Shown here one piece after another: positions 25,606 through 33,559 of a stretch of 64,000 nucleotides of DNA. Location of the stretch: NCBI GenBank assembly GCA_035532935.1, contig DATKQE010000039.1, forward strand, positions 43,389-107,388, given 5' to 3'. A program made the position numbers and the translations under genes. Under the pieces are notes generated by a model, which saw nothing but the letters and a program-made list of their open reading frames with translations, had not been told where the DNA came from and did not search any database. The DNA comes from DATJLY01 sp035532935. GTDB taxonomy: Bacteria > Pseudomonadota > Alphaproteobacteria > ATCC43930 > CGMCC-115725. Every line of letters begins with the position of its first letter. The first letter of the stretch is position 1.

Positions 25606-26196
25606 ATGACCTGGCGGACCGCGCGATTGCCGTTGCTGGCCGCAACGCTTCTGGCCGTTGCCGGCGCGGCGGTTCCGGCGCAGCGGGCCGCGCTGGCGCC
25701 GGTGCTCGACGGCCTTCGCTGGGGCGAGACGTCGGACGCGCTGGCACGGCATTTCGGCGGGCGCACGCTGCGCCTCGCACCCCCGATCGCGTTCGGCGAC
25801 AGCTATGTCGACGTGGCGCTGCGCGGGCAGATCGTCGCGGGCTATCGCTTCGCCGTCTATTTCCAGATGGACCGGGCGAGCGGGCGCTTGAAGCGTGTCA
25901 TGCTCGAGCGCCAGCGCCACGGCGCCAACCCGATGGTGTTCCGCGCCGTTGTCGCCGCCCTTACGCGCGACTATGGCGCGCCGGCCCTGCGCTGCGCGCT
26001 GCCGCCCTCGCCCCGGACCGGATACCAGGGCACCGTCGAGCGCCTGTGGCGCCCCGACGGCATGACCGTGCGCGCCGTCTTTCGCGACACCACGCTCGAA
26101 GCGGCCGAGGGCTGTGTCGCGGCCGGCAGCAGCGCCTGCGGCCTCGCCGGCCACCTTTACGTGCAGATCCTGCCGGGCCACGCCGGCTGCGCCTAA
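25606..26196 (+). CDS. secreted hypothetical protein
   Basis: ATG 25606 has GGAGG a few bases upstream; longer frames begin in the AT-rich spacer. The 196-residue product has a signal peptide (LPLLAATLLAVAGAAVPAQR). The mature part is Arg/Ala-rich with alternating strands, and a Cys-rich end (GCVAAGSSACGLAGHLYVQI) that may be disulphide-bonded. I recognise no family. It is upstream of the Zorya-like operon but separated by 296 bases with its own promoter candidate. Confidence 0.65.
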   Translation: MTWRTARLPLLAATLLAVAGAAVPAQRAALAPVLDGLRWGETSDALARHFGGRTLRLAPPIAFGDSYVDVALRGQIVAGYRFAVYFQMDRASGRLKRVMLERQRHGANPMVFRAVVAALTRDYGAPALRCALPPSPRTGYQGTVERLWRPDGMTVRAVFRDTTLEAAEGCVAAGSSACGLAGHLYVQILPGHAGCA

Positions 26197-26362
26197 GCCG
26201 GTGCCGACCGGTCGCGGCGCGACCGCCGCCCGGCGAATTTTGCCGCGCCCCTCATGTCGAGCGGGCGTTTTATGCCGGGCGGCGTTCCGGCGATGCCTGC
26301 ACCGGCACGCCGTCCGCGGCGGATTTCCCGTAGCGAGCGTCCGCCGCCGAGCGGCTCGCTGC

Positions 26363-26378
26363 TGGCACGCGATTTGCT
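26363..26378 (+). promoter_or_regulatory. sigma-54 (-24/-12) promoter candidate of the Zorya-like operon
   Basis: TGGCACGCGATTTGCT matches the RpoN consensus TGGCACG-N4-TTGCW at every fixed position, with the preceding C also conserved. The GG and GC elements have the required spacing. A start near 26390 would give a leader of about 104 bases to ATG 26493. The rest of the 26197-26492 spacer has no gene. Confidence 0.6.
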
Positions 26379-26492
26379 GATCTACCGAGCATGGTCGTGA
26401 TCGGCATTGGCATCGTTTTCCGTGTTACGCGCGGACCCATCCTTGCCTGACCGCCACGGCCCGTTCGCGCCAGTCCTGCAACGGATCCCTTC

Positions 26493-28139
26493 ATGGATGT
26501 GCTGATCTCGCTCGCCGCCACGGCCGACCGGCTCGACCCCACCATCGGTGCGCTGCTCGATCACTTCCGCGACGAGCATGTGCCGCTGCAACTTTCGCTG
26601 GTCATCGTCGCCGCGGCGGCGGCGCTGCTCGGCGTGCTCGCCGTGTGGAGCGCCATCGCCTGGGCGCGCATCCATCGCCTGCGCCGGCTGGTGCGGTCTT
26701 GCAGCACCGCGGCGGAATTCCGGGGAAATTTCGCACGCATCGACCGGCGGCTTTCGGCATCGCTGTTCGCCGGCGCCTGGACCGAGTACCGGGAATGCCT
26801 CAAGCAGAGCGAAGGCGGCATCCTTTATCTGCGGCGGCCCGACGAATATCTGGGCTTTCACGCGATCGCCAGCCGCAGCTTCCCGGCGCGGTTCTTCGCC
26901 GCGGCGCACGGCTATTTCATCGGCATCGGGCTGCTCTTCACCTTCATCGGACTGGTGGCGGCGCTGAAATTCGCCGCCGCCGGCGTGGCGTCGCCCGATC
27001 TTGCCGTGGCGAAGGGAGCGCTCAACGCGCTCCTCGCCGCCGCCTCGTTCAAGTTCATGACTTCGATCGCCGGCCTCGGCGGCTCGCTGATGCTCTCGGT
27101 CGCTTCCCGCAGCGCGAGCTATGTGGTCGAAATGGCGGCGCACGGGCTTGCCCGCGACCTCGAGCGGGCGATGGCGCCGGTCTTCACCGAAGGCCTTGCC
27201 TATGACCAGCTTGCGGCGACGCGCGAACAGCTGCACCAGCTCAGGCAGATCGAAGCGGCGCTGGCGGCTCCCGCGGCGCCGCGCGCTGCGGCGGAAGGCG
27301 CCGATGCGGCAAACCACGAGACCCTGCGGCAGATCCTGACGACCTTCCTGGCCGAGATGCGCGGCTCCGCCGGCAGCGAGATGAAGCAGCTTGCGACCAA
27401 GCTCTCGGACGTGGGCGATGCGATCGGCCACATGCAGAGCCATATCGGCCATTCGGGCCAGGAATTCGCCGACCAGCTCGGCCTCGCCGCCGCCCGCCTC
27501 CTGACCGCGGCGACGACGCTGCAGGAAAGCGTGGACGGCCGCGTGGAACGGGTCGCCGCCCGGATCGACGCCTTGGCCGCGACATTCGCAAGGGGCGAGA
27601 CCCTGGTTTCGACCGCCGCGGAAAAGGCGGCGAGCGGCCTGCTCGGCGGCTTCGAGGCATTCGATGCAAGCCTCCGGTCGCAGATCGGCAGCATGCGGGA
27701 CATCGTCGGCTCGCTCGACACCGCCCGGCAGGCACTCGATGCGAGCGCGTCCACCTGGACGCATTGCGCGGCGCCGGTCGTGGCCTCGGTCGATGCGTCG
27801 CGCCAGATCACGGCCGAACTGGGGCAGGTCGCCGAGCGTGTCGGCACCGCGCAGCGCGACATGGCGGAAATGGCCAAGGCCGTCGCTCAACTCGCCGAGA
27901 GGGTCGGCATCGTCTGGGACAACTATCGCAGCCGCTTCGAGAAGGTCGACGACGAGTTGCAGGCGGTGTTCGAGCGCCTGCAGGGCGGCACCCGCGCCTT
28001 CGGCCAGGAGTTCATGGATTTCATCGGCAAGCTCGACACCAGCCTGGCCAACGGCATGCAGGCCTTTTCACTCGGCACCGAGGAGCTGCGCGAGGTGGCG
28101 CAGATGCTGGTCGTCGGCGTCGACGCCAAGGCCGCCTGA
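26493..28139 (+). CDS. ZorA-like MotA/TolQ/ExbB-family membrane protein
   Basis: The product has 548 residues and three helices: about 32-56 (SLVIVAAAAALLGVLAVWSA), 140-164 (YFIGIGLLFTFIGLVAALKF) and 178-204. The Gly-rich second helix followed by a cytoplasmic segment and helix 3 is the MotA/ZorA motor pattern. Residues from about 210 to 548 form a long, Ala/Gln/Glu-rich coiled-coil tail, as in ZorA. Family knowledge: ZorA and ZorB form a proton-driven rotary motor in Zorya anti-phage systems. ZorB follows after one base. No other MotA-type homologue partner (flagellar gene) is near, which favours Zorya over flagella. Confidence 0.75.
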   Translation: MDVLISLAATADRLDPTIGALLDHFRDEHVPLQLSLVIVAAAAALLGVLAVWSAIAWARIHRLRRLVRSCSTAAEFRGNFARIDRRLSASLFAGAWTEYRECLKQSEGGILYLRRPDEYLGFHAIASRSFPARFFAAAHGYFIGIGLLFTFIGLVAALKFAAAGVASPDLAVAKGALNALLAAASFKFMTSIAGLGGSLMLSVASRSASYVVEMAAHGLARDLERAMAPVFTEGLAYDQLAATREQLHQLRQIEAALAAPAAPRAAAEGADAANHETLRQILTTFLAEMRGSAGSEMKQLATKLSDVGDAIGHMQSHIGHSGQEFADQLGLAAARLLTAATTLQESVDGRVERVAARIDALAATFARGETLVSTAAEKAASGLLGGFEAFDASLRSQIGSMRDIVGSLDTARQALDASASTWTHCAAPVVASVDASRQITAELGQVAERVGTAQRDMAEMAKAVAQLAERVGIVWDNYRSRFEKVDDELQAVFERLQGGTRAFGQEFMDFIGKLDTSLANGMQAFSLGTEELREVAQMLVVGVDAKAA

Positions 28140-28140
28140 G

Positions 28141-28932
28141 ATGCGACGCGGCATGGCCGGAGCCGGCGGGCGCCCGATCCGTCACGGCGGCGAAGGGGTT
28201 GCCGGCGGCGAATACTTCGCCTCGATGACCGATCTGATGCTCGGCATCGTCTTCATCTTCATCATCATGCTGATGGTCTTCGCGCTCGACATGCGCCACG
28301 CCGAGCACCGGATGACGAATGCCACGAGCGCGCTGACCGAGGCGGACCTGGCGCGCCGCGACCTGTTGCGCGACATGGCGAAAATCCTCGGCGGCCGGCT
28401 GCCGGTCACGATCGACGAGAAGGACGGTACGATGCGGCTCGGCGGGGACATTCTGTTTCCCAGCGGCTCGGCCGACGTCTATCCCGACGCGCTGCCCAAG
28501 CTGCAGCTCCTTGGCGCGGCGCTCGACCTGGTACTGCCCTGCTATGCCGTCGCCGCCCCGCCGCCGACGGCATCCTGCGACCGTCGCCACCAGGGCCGGC
28601 TGGACGCCGTCTATATCGAAGGCCACACCGATACGACGCCGATCCACACGCCGCACTTCCAGAACAACTGGGAATTGTCGGCGGCGCGCGCATCCGCGAC
28701 GTTCCGCCGGATGGTCGAAGATTTTCCCGCTCTCGGGACGCTGAAGAACGACGCCGGTCGCGCGCTCATCGGCGTCAGCGGTTATGGCGAATACCGCCCG
28801 ATCGACACGAGCGGCACCCCCGCAGGGATGCGGCGCAACCGCCGGATCGAGCTACGCTTCATCATGGCGACGCCCAACGCAACCGTGGTCAAGGGCGTCT
28901 TGAATCGGGTCAACGCCGAGAGGTCTCGCTGA
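28141..28932 (+). CDS. ZorB-like MotB/OmpA-family membrane protein
   Basis: The ATG starts one base after the zorA stop. The 263-residue product has one helix preceded by the motif YFASMTDLMLGIVFIFIIML. Asp31 is at the position of the proton-binding Asp of MotB/ZorB. The C-terminal OmpA-like domain includes VYIEGHTDTTPI and GYGEYRPIDTSG with RRNRRIELRF, which would bind peptidoglycan. This is the ZorB architecture. The stop overlaps the next ATG by one base (TGATG), so the three genes form one tightly coupled operon. Confidence 0.78.
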   Translation: MRRGMAGAGGRPIRHGGEGVAGGEYFASMTDLMLGIVFIFIIMLMVFALDMRHAEHRMTNATSALTEADLARRDLLRDMAKILGGRLPVTIDEKDGTMRLGGDILFPSGSADVYPDALPKLQLLGAALDLVLPCYAVAAPPPTASCDRRHQGRLDAVYIEGHTDTTPIHTPHFQNNWELSAARASATFRRMVEDFPALGTLKNDAGRALIGVSGYGEYRPIDTSGTPAGMRRNRRIELRFIMATPNATVVKGVLNRVNAERSR

Positions 28933-30413
28933 TGCTCCGCACCGCCCTTGCCAACATTCATGATGCTGGATCGCCGCTGCGCTTTGCGCCGCCGCAGGCG
29001 CAGGCGCCGGACATCGCCCGTCTCCTGGTCGAGCGCTATGGCGCGAACGCCGAACCGCGCCAATCGGCGAATTCGCTGCAGGCGCTGCTCCGCCGCCTGC
29101 GCCTCGCACGCTTCGAATGGGACAAGGTAGGACCGGCCGACCGGCTCGACGTCGCCTGGGTCCTCTGGGAAGGCACGGCGCCACCTGCCGAGCACGAGGC
29201 TTTCCTGCACGACTTCCTGCAATGGGTAGAGATGTCGCAGCGCCGGCTCCAGGCGGCGCGCCTCGCCGCCTCATGGGCGGTCGCCTTCGATCCCGACCTG
29301 CGGAGCATTCGCGTCATCGGCGACTGGCTGATGGGCCATGCGGCGTGGCTGCCCGATCCGTGGCCCCGGCTGGCGGATGAGTTCGAGATATTCTCGGTCG
29401 CGAACGGGCCGGCAGGGCTGGCCGAGTCATTCCTTGCCGGCGAAGAGACCGCGGCGTCCTTCTTCCAGCGCCTGCGGCTTCCCGCCCGCGCGGCCGCAGG
29501 CGGCCTGGCGCTGGAAGCGCTCGCCGCGGCGGCATCATGCGTCGAGCATCGGCTGGCGCGGGAGCCGCGTCTCGCCGCGCGTCTGTGCGATCTCTCGCTC
29601 CACGGGACGGCGTTCCGCCCCGATGCCACGATGGGCAGCGCCCCGGCGCGCGGCCGGGCGGTTCGCCGCGCGCTCGCCGAAACGCTGCTGTCGTCCTGGC
29701 AGCAGCAGGCGCCGCCGCCCGATGTGAAGGCGCGGATCGTGGCCTATCTCCTCCGCCATTACGGCGACCCGCGGGTGACGCGCGAGCATTGGGCGGAGAT
29801 GCGGGCCCCGGCCCTGGCGATCATGCGGCGCTGGCTCACCGAGCGCACCGTCGCCATCTATTTTCGCCTCGCTGGCGCGGCGAAGTCCGCCGCGCGGGAA
29901 CAGCTTGCAGGACGCGAAAAATTCTGGATGTCCCGCCTCGAGCAGATCGACGATGCCTGGCTGCTGGCCGGGCCGCGCAGCATCCCCATGTTCGGCTCCG
30001 ACCAGCCGGCCCATGGCAGTCTGATCGGCTGCGCGCCGGATCAATCCGCGCTGCTCCTCCGCGTCGGCGGCATGACCGTTCTTGAATCGAGCCACGAAGC
30101 GAGCGAGACGGTTTGGCTTCCGGGCAACCCGCTCGCCCCGCCGCTCTACCGCCGTAAGAACCAACCCTACGGACCCGCCGCCCTCAGCAATGGCGCCGAT
30201 TTCTCCTCCGCCTTCAGCCACAGGGGCAATGACACTTGGCAGGAACGGCTGGCGCAGTTCATCGACAGGCGGTGCGGAGACGGTGGCGTCGCTCCGCAGG
30301 CCGCGACGGCGCGGACGGTCCCCGCGGCGGCGCCATTGTCATCGCGGGCGACGAAATCTCGGGGAACCGCTCCGGCGCGCGAGATCGTCGTCGATGCCGT
30401 CACGGTCACATGA
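28932..30413 (+). CDS. ZorC-like protein with EH_Signature-type region
   Basis: The 493-residue soluble protein is almost entirely helical and Ala/Arg-rich, with no enzyme motif in view. The part around residues 280-360 (REHWAEMRAPALAIMRRWLT, then REKFWMSRLEQIDDAWLLAG) has the spacing of the EH_Signature domain of ZorC: W near the start, a WL helix, then R..FW. The last 60 residues are low-complexity Ala/Thr/Pro. ZorC cooperates with ZorD in type I Zorya. Here no ZorD helicase-nuclease and no ZorE nuclease follows: the next gene is a convergent lipoprotein. Confidence 0.68.
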   Translation: MLRTALANIHDAGSPLRFAPPQAQAPDIARLLVERYGANAEPRQSANSLQALLRRLRLARFEWDKVGPADRLDVAWVLWEGTAPPAEHEAFLHDFLQWVEMSQRRLQAARLAASWAVAFDPDLRSIRVIGDWLMGHAAWLPDPWPRLADEFEIFSVANGPAGLAESFLAGEETAASFFQRLRLPARAAAGGLALEALAAAASCVEHRLAREPRLAARLCDLSLHGTAFRPDATMGSAPARGRAVRRALAETLLSSWQQQAPPPDVKARIVAYLLRHYGDPRVTREHWAEMRAPALAIMRRWLTERTVAIYFRLAGAAKSAAREQLAGREKFWMSRLEQIDDAWLLAGPRSIPMFGSDQPAHGSLIGCAPDQSALLLRVGGMTVLESSHEASETVWLPGNPLAPPLYRRKNQPYGPAALSNGADFSSAFSHRGNDTWQERLAQFIDRRCGDGGVAPQAATARTVPAAAPLSSRATKSRGTAPAREIVVDAVTVT

Positions 30414-30455
30414 GGTCGGGCCGAATCGGCTGATCGGGCCTGGCCACGCACCGCG

Positions 30456-30935
30456 CTAGCGAACGGGCGGCGGTGGTGGCGGAGCGCCTGGCGGCGGCGG
30501 GGGAGCCACTGCGGATTGGTAGCCGGGCACCTGATTGCCCTTGGCATACATGCATTGACTGTAAACGATGTTGTAATGCTGCTGAAGGCTCAGTTGGGTC
30601 TGCTGCGCCGGGCCCGCGCCAACCACGGTGCCGGCGAGCGCCCCGCTGCCGGCGCCAATGGCAGCGCCTCGCCCGCCGCCGATCGCGGCGCCGAGCCCGG
30701 CGCCAAGCGCCGTCCCGATCACTGCGGTTCCGAGCTGCTGGGTGTTCGCTTGGCCGGCGCCTCCGGTAACTTGCTGGTTGGCATATTGCGTGCAGACTGC
30801 TTGATCCTCTTGAAAGGCGGCGAACGGCTTGTTCGGCGCGGGCATGACGGCAATCGTCGGGCCCATCGGCTGCGACGCGCAGCCCGCGAGGAGCGTTAGA
30901 CCGGCGAGCGCCAGCCGGGATTTGACCTGAACCAT
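30456..30935 (-). CDS. glycine-zipper lipoprotein
   Basis: The 159-residue product has a lipobox (ALAGLTLLAGC), then a region with ALGAGLGAAIGGGRGAAIGA, a glycine-zipper helical hairpin of the OmpA-like/YMGG kind. Two Cys (VCTQYANQ and SQCMYAKG) flank the zipper and may pair. The C-terminus is a Pro-rich tail. Such proteins sit in the outer membrane and are common in alphaproteobacterial envelopes. It ends 43 bases from the zorC stop (convergent). It may be co-transcribed with the next minus-strand gene upstream. Confidence 0.8.
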   Translation of the reverse strand: MVQVKSRLALAGLTLLAGCASQPMGPTIAVMPAPNKPFAAFQEDQAVCTQYANQQVTGGAGQANTQQLGTAVIGTALGAGLGAAIGGGRGAAIGAGSGALAGTVVGAGPAQQTQLSLQQHYNIVYSQCMYAKGNQVPGYQSAVAPPPPPGAPPPPPPVR

Positions 30936-30947
30936 GACGAACCCCCG

Positions 30948-31388
30948 CTATCTTTGAGGTGGGCTGGTAGGGGTGGCGGGAACCGCGCGCCAAGCGCCGT
31001 TGCATGATGCGACGTACGGGTAATACCCTTGCGGGTTGTCGCAGTAATACCACGATTGTGCCGGCGGCAGGCCGGTGGGCACCGGCGGCGGCTGCTGCAC
31101 TACAATCGCGGGCGGAACATAGGTCGGATAGGGATAGATCGGCGCGGGGTAGAAATACCAGAAGCCGCCGACGATCCACCACCAGGCATAACGACCGTCG
31201 TGCCAATCGTGGACCCAGCGGCCACGGCTCCATAGCGTGCGATCCCTCGGGGTGAAGCGGCGGAAATCGTGGCCATGGAAATCGCGACCATGGCCGCGTG
31301 GCTGGGCTTGCACGCTAGACACGGGCATGGCCAGGCACATCACCAAACACAAGGTGGAAGCGACAAATTCCCATTGTCTCAGGCGCAT
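30948..31388 (-). CDS. secreted Tyr/Trp/Pro-rich protein, FNR-box controlled
   Basis: A signal peptide (LCLVMCLAMPVSSVQA) is followed by a His/Arg/Asp-rich segment and by WVHDWHDGRYAWWWIVGGFW and YFYPAPIYPYPTYVPPA. The C-terminal end (WYYCDNPQGYYPYVASCNGA) is a short repeated-domain signature known from many alphaproteobacterial secreted proteins (W-Y-C-x-x-x-x-G-Y-Y-P-Y-V-x-x-C). The function is unknown. The Pro-rich lipoprotein follows 12 bases downstream of its stop, so they may form an operon. A perfect FNR/FixK box lies 66 bases upstream of the ATG. Confidence 0.78.
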   Translation of the reverse strand: MRLRQWEFVASTLCLVMCLAMPVSSVQAQPRGHGRDFHGHDFRRFTPRDRTLWSRGRWVHDWHDGRYAWWWIVGGFWYFYPAPIYPYPTYVPPAIVVQQPPPVPTGLPPAQSWYYCDNPQGYYPYVASCNGAWRAVPATPTSPPQR

Positions 31389-31447
31389 TGACGTTGACCT
31401 TCACAATTGCTCGCTTGAGAGCCTAGCGGTCGGAGACGGCATCGTAG

Positions 31448-31461
31448 TTGATCCAAATCAA
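31448..31461 (-). promoter_or_regulatory. perfect FNR/FixK-type box
   Basis: TTGATCCAAATCAA is a perfect inverted repeat of TTGAT/ATCAA. Its centre is 66.5 bases before ATG 31388, a spacing compatible with class II activation (-41.5) and a 25-base leader. It differs from the other boxes in having TCGCC rather than TGCGCC after the core. Confidence 0.7.
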
Positions 31462-31618
31462 TCGCCAGTCGCCACGTCGGCGAAGCGGCGCGGCGCGCGC
31501 GCGTCACCGTGCCGCTGGCCGGCCCGCGTGCGGACGAGAACTATTTCTTGCGCGATAACGGACGTCCCTTAGCCCACGCCGTTCCCGGGAGCAAAAGCGT
31601 TCGCGCCGTCGTTCCCGT

Positions 31619-32878
31619 CTAGACCGTCGGCGGGTCGAACGGGTCGATCTCGAGCCAGTTCGTCCCGCGCGGGAAGCGGACGGCGAGCGCGCGGATGCGG
31701 CCGTAATCGACGTCGCCGTCGAGGCCGAACGGCAGCGCTCCGTTCGCATGCCGGCGCAAGGCGTCGAGCAACATGCGCCGTGCGCGGACGATCACGGCAT
31801 CGCTCGTGCCGAGATATTCCCGTGTGCGGTCGTTGATCGGTCCCATCGATTCCTCGATGATGAAGTCCTCGTACGTGAAATTCCGCTGGATGCCGCTCCA
31901 ATGACCGGCCTTCATCGCGTTCCGATCCTGGTGCCAAAGATTGGCGACGCTGCCGCGATCCTCGGCATAATCATCGGAATTGTCGCTCGCGCCCCACAGC
32001 ATCTGCCGGCGATACGCCTCGGGCACGGGACCGAACGGATTCATGTAGTAATACCAGTGCGCGCTCCATTCATCGTCGATCGGCACGACCACGACCACAA
32101 GGCGCGGCTCGCCGTGCTCGCCCGGAATGAAGGAGTAGTACGGGAACACGACCTCGCGGATGCGCGCATAGACGGTGCCGTCGGACAGCTCGCGCAGCGC
32201 CGCCTCGCGGAAGCCATAGGGCGTCTCGAGGAATTCGAAGCGCGGGCTCGTATTCTCGCGGGAGAAGCGGCTCAAGGCCGTATCGCCGCGGCGCGCCTGA
32301 CCCGGTCCGATCGAGCTCGAGTGCAGCATGCCGAGATGGGCGGAGTCGAGTTGCCCTTCGAAGCCCTGGAGCCAATTCCCGTGCACGATGGCGCAGCGTA
32401 CGATCGCCTCGGCCGGCGACTTGTGGAACTCGAAATCGAAGAACCGCGGCGGCGTCCTGCGGCGGCCGAGATAGACCCAGACCAATCCGCCGGCTTCCCG
32501 CACGGGATAATGCGCGACCGGCACCCGGGCCGCGAATTCGGCGCGCCGCTCCGGCGGCTCCGACGGCACGTCGACGACACGGCCGGAAACATCGATCTTC
32601 CAGCCGTGAAAGATGCAACGCAGCCCGTTCTCCTCGTTGCGGGCCAGCGCGAGCGAGGCGCAGCGATGGGGACAAGCCTCGTCGAATATCCCGACGCGTC
32701 CATCGGTGGCGCGGAAGGCGACGAAGTTCTGCCCGAGCAGCCGCACGCGCCGTGGGGCGCCGTCGGCCTCGAGGCTCGCCGAGCGCACCGCCGGCGTCCA
32801 GAACTCACGCAGCATCTCGCCCATCGGCGTGCCTGAGCCCACACGTGTCAAATGCTCGTTCTCGGCCGCGGTAAGCAC
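31619..32878 (-). CDS. Rieske non-haem iron oxygenase, alpha subunit
   Basis: The 419-residue product has an N-terminal Rieske [2Fe-2S] domain with Cys69-Pro-His71 and Cys88-Ile-Phe-His91, and a C-terminal catalytic domain with DSAHLGMLH for the mononuclear iron. Length and order fit the phthalate 4,5-dioxygenase-like group, which oxidises aromatic acids or related substrates. No reductase or ferredoxin subunit is adjacent, so the electron donor is elsewhere. The substrate is unknown. A 276-base spacer without recognised features separates it from the response regulator. Confidence 0.88.
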   Translation of the reverse strand: MLTAAENEHLTRVGSGTPMGEMLREFWTPAVRSASLEADGAPRRVRLLGQNFVAFRATDGRVGIFDEACPHRCASLALARNEENGLRCIFHGWKIDVSGRVVDVPSEPPERRAEFAARVPVAHYPVREAGGLVWVYLGRRRTPPRFFDFEFHKSPAEAIVRCAIVHGNWLQGFEGQLDSAHLGMLHSSSIGPGQARRGDTALSRFSRENTSPRFEFLETPYGFREAALRELSDGTVYARIREVVFPYYSFIPGEHGEPRLVVVVVPIDDEWSAHWYYYMNPFGPVPEAYRRQMLWGASDNSDDYAEDRGSVANLWHQDRNAMKAGHWSGIQRNFTYEDFIIEESMGPINDRTREYLGTSDAVIVRARRMLLDALRRHANGALPFGLDGDVDYGRIRALAVRFPRGTNWLEIDPFDPPTV

Positions 32879-33154
32879 GCGATCCTCCTCGGCGATTCAG
32901 CTCCTCGGCTGCAAATTCCGCGTCTTTCGGCCGGCACGCCAAAGGTCGGTTTCGTTAACAATACCGTCCGCGGCTCTCGTCTGGCGGCGCCACGACCGTT
33001 CACCAATCAATTACTCATTGTCAAGCATTGGCCGATAGAGTTGGCGCGATCAGGCGCAACGGCCGCGGGAGACCGGGATCGGCCTCGCCGCAATCGCCGG
33101 AGCTTCGGTCATGCGCCGGCGTCGCGCCGGCGTCAGTTTGGAAGGGCATTGGCC

Positions 33155-33550
33155 ATGACGAAAATACTCGTAATCGACGATGACCCCTTGGTGCGCAACA
33201 CCATCTTGCGAATTCTTCGAACCAGCGGCTTCGATGTCGTCGCCGCCGAAGATGGCGTCCGCGGCATGAAGGCATTCCGGAGCGAGACCCCCGATCTCGT
33301 CATCACCGACATCATCATGCCCGAGCAGGAAGGCATTCAGACCATCCTGCAGATCCGCAAGGAGCGGCCGGGCGCAAAAATCATCGCGATTTCGGGCGGC
33401 GGACGCGTGGGAAATGCCGATTTCCTGAGCATGGCGCGATCGCTGGGCGCGGACGACATCGTTGCCAAACCGTTTACGCCGCGGCAACTCGTGACCCGCG
33501 TCAATGAATGCCTCACGGGGCGCGTGAACACGGAACCGACCGCGATCTAG
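33155..33550 (+). CDS. single-domain response regulator (CheY-like)
   Basis: ATG 33155 gives the standard 131-residue receiver. The acidic pair is Asp8-Asp9, the phosphoacceptor is Asp52 (LVITDIIMP) and the conserved Lys105 lies in VAKPFTP. There is no output domain. A partner kinase is not in the window. The next gene starts nine bases later on the same strand, so the regulator is probably coupled to the degenerate GGDEF/EAL-like protein, perhaps controlling its activity. Confidence 0.9.
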   Translation: MTKILVIDDDPLVRNTILRILRTSGFDVVAAEDGVRGMKAFRSETPDLVITDIIMPEQEGIQTILQIRKERPGAKIIAISGGGRVGNADFLSMARSLGADDIVAKPFTPRQLVTRVNECLTGRVNTEPTAI

Positions 33551-33559
33551 GCCTCGCCG

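Noticed and set aside
30456..31388. Assignment of the two envelope genes to the Zorya-like operon
   Set aside because: They are convergent with it and belong to the FNR-controlled envelope group.
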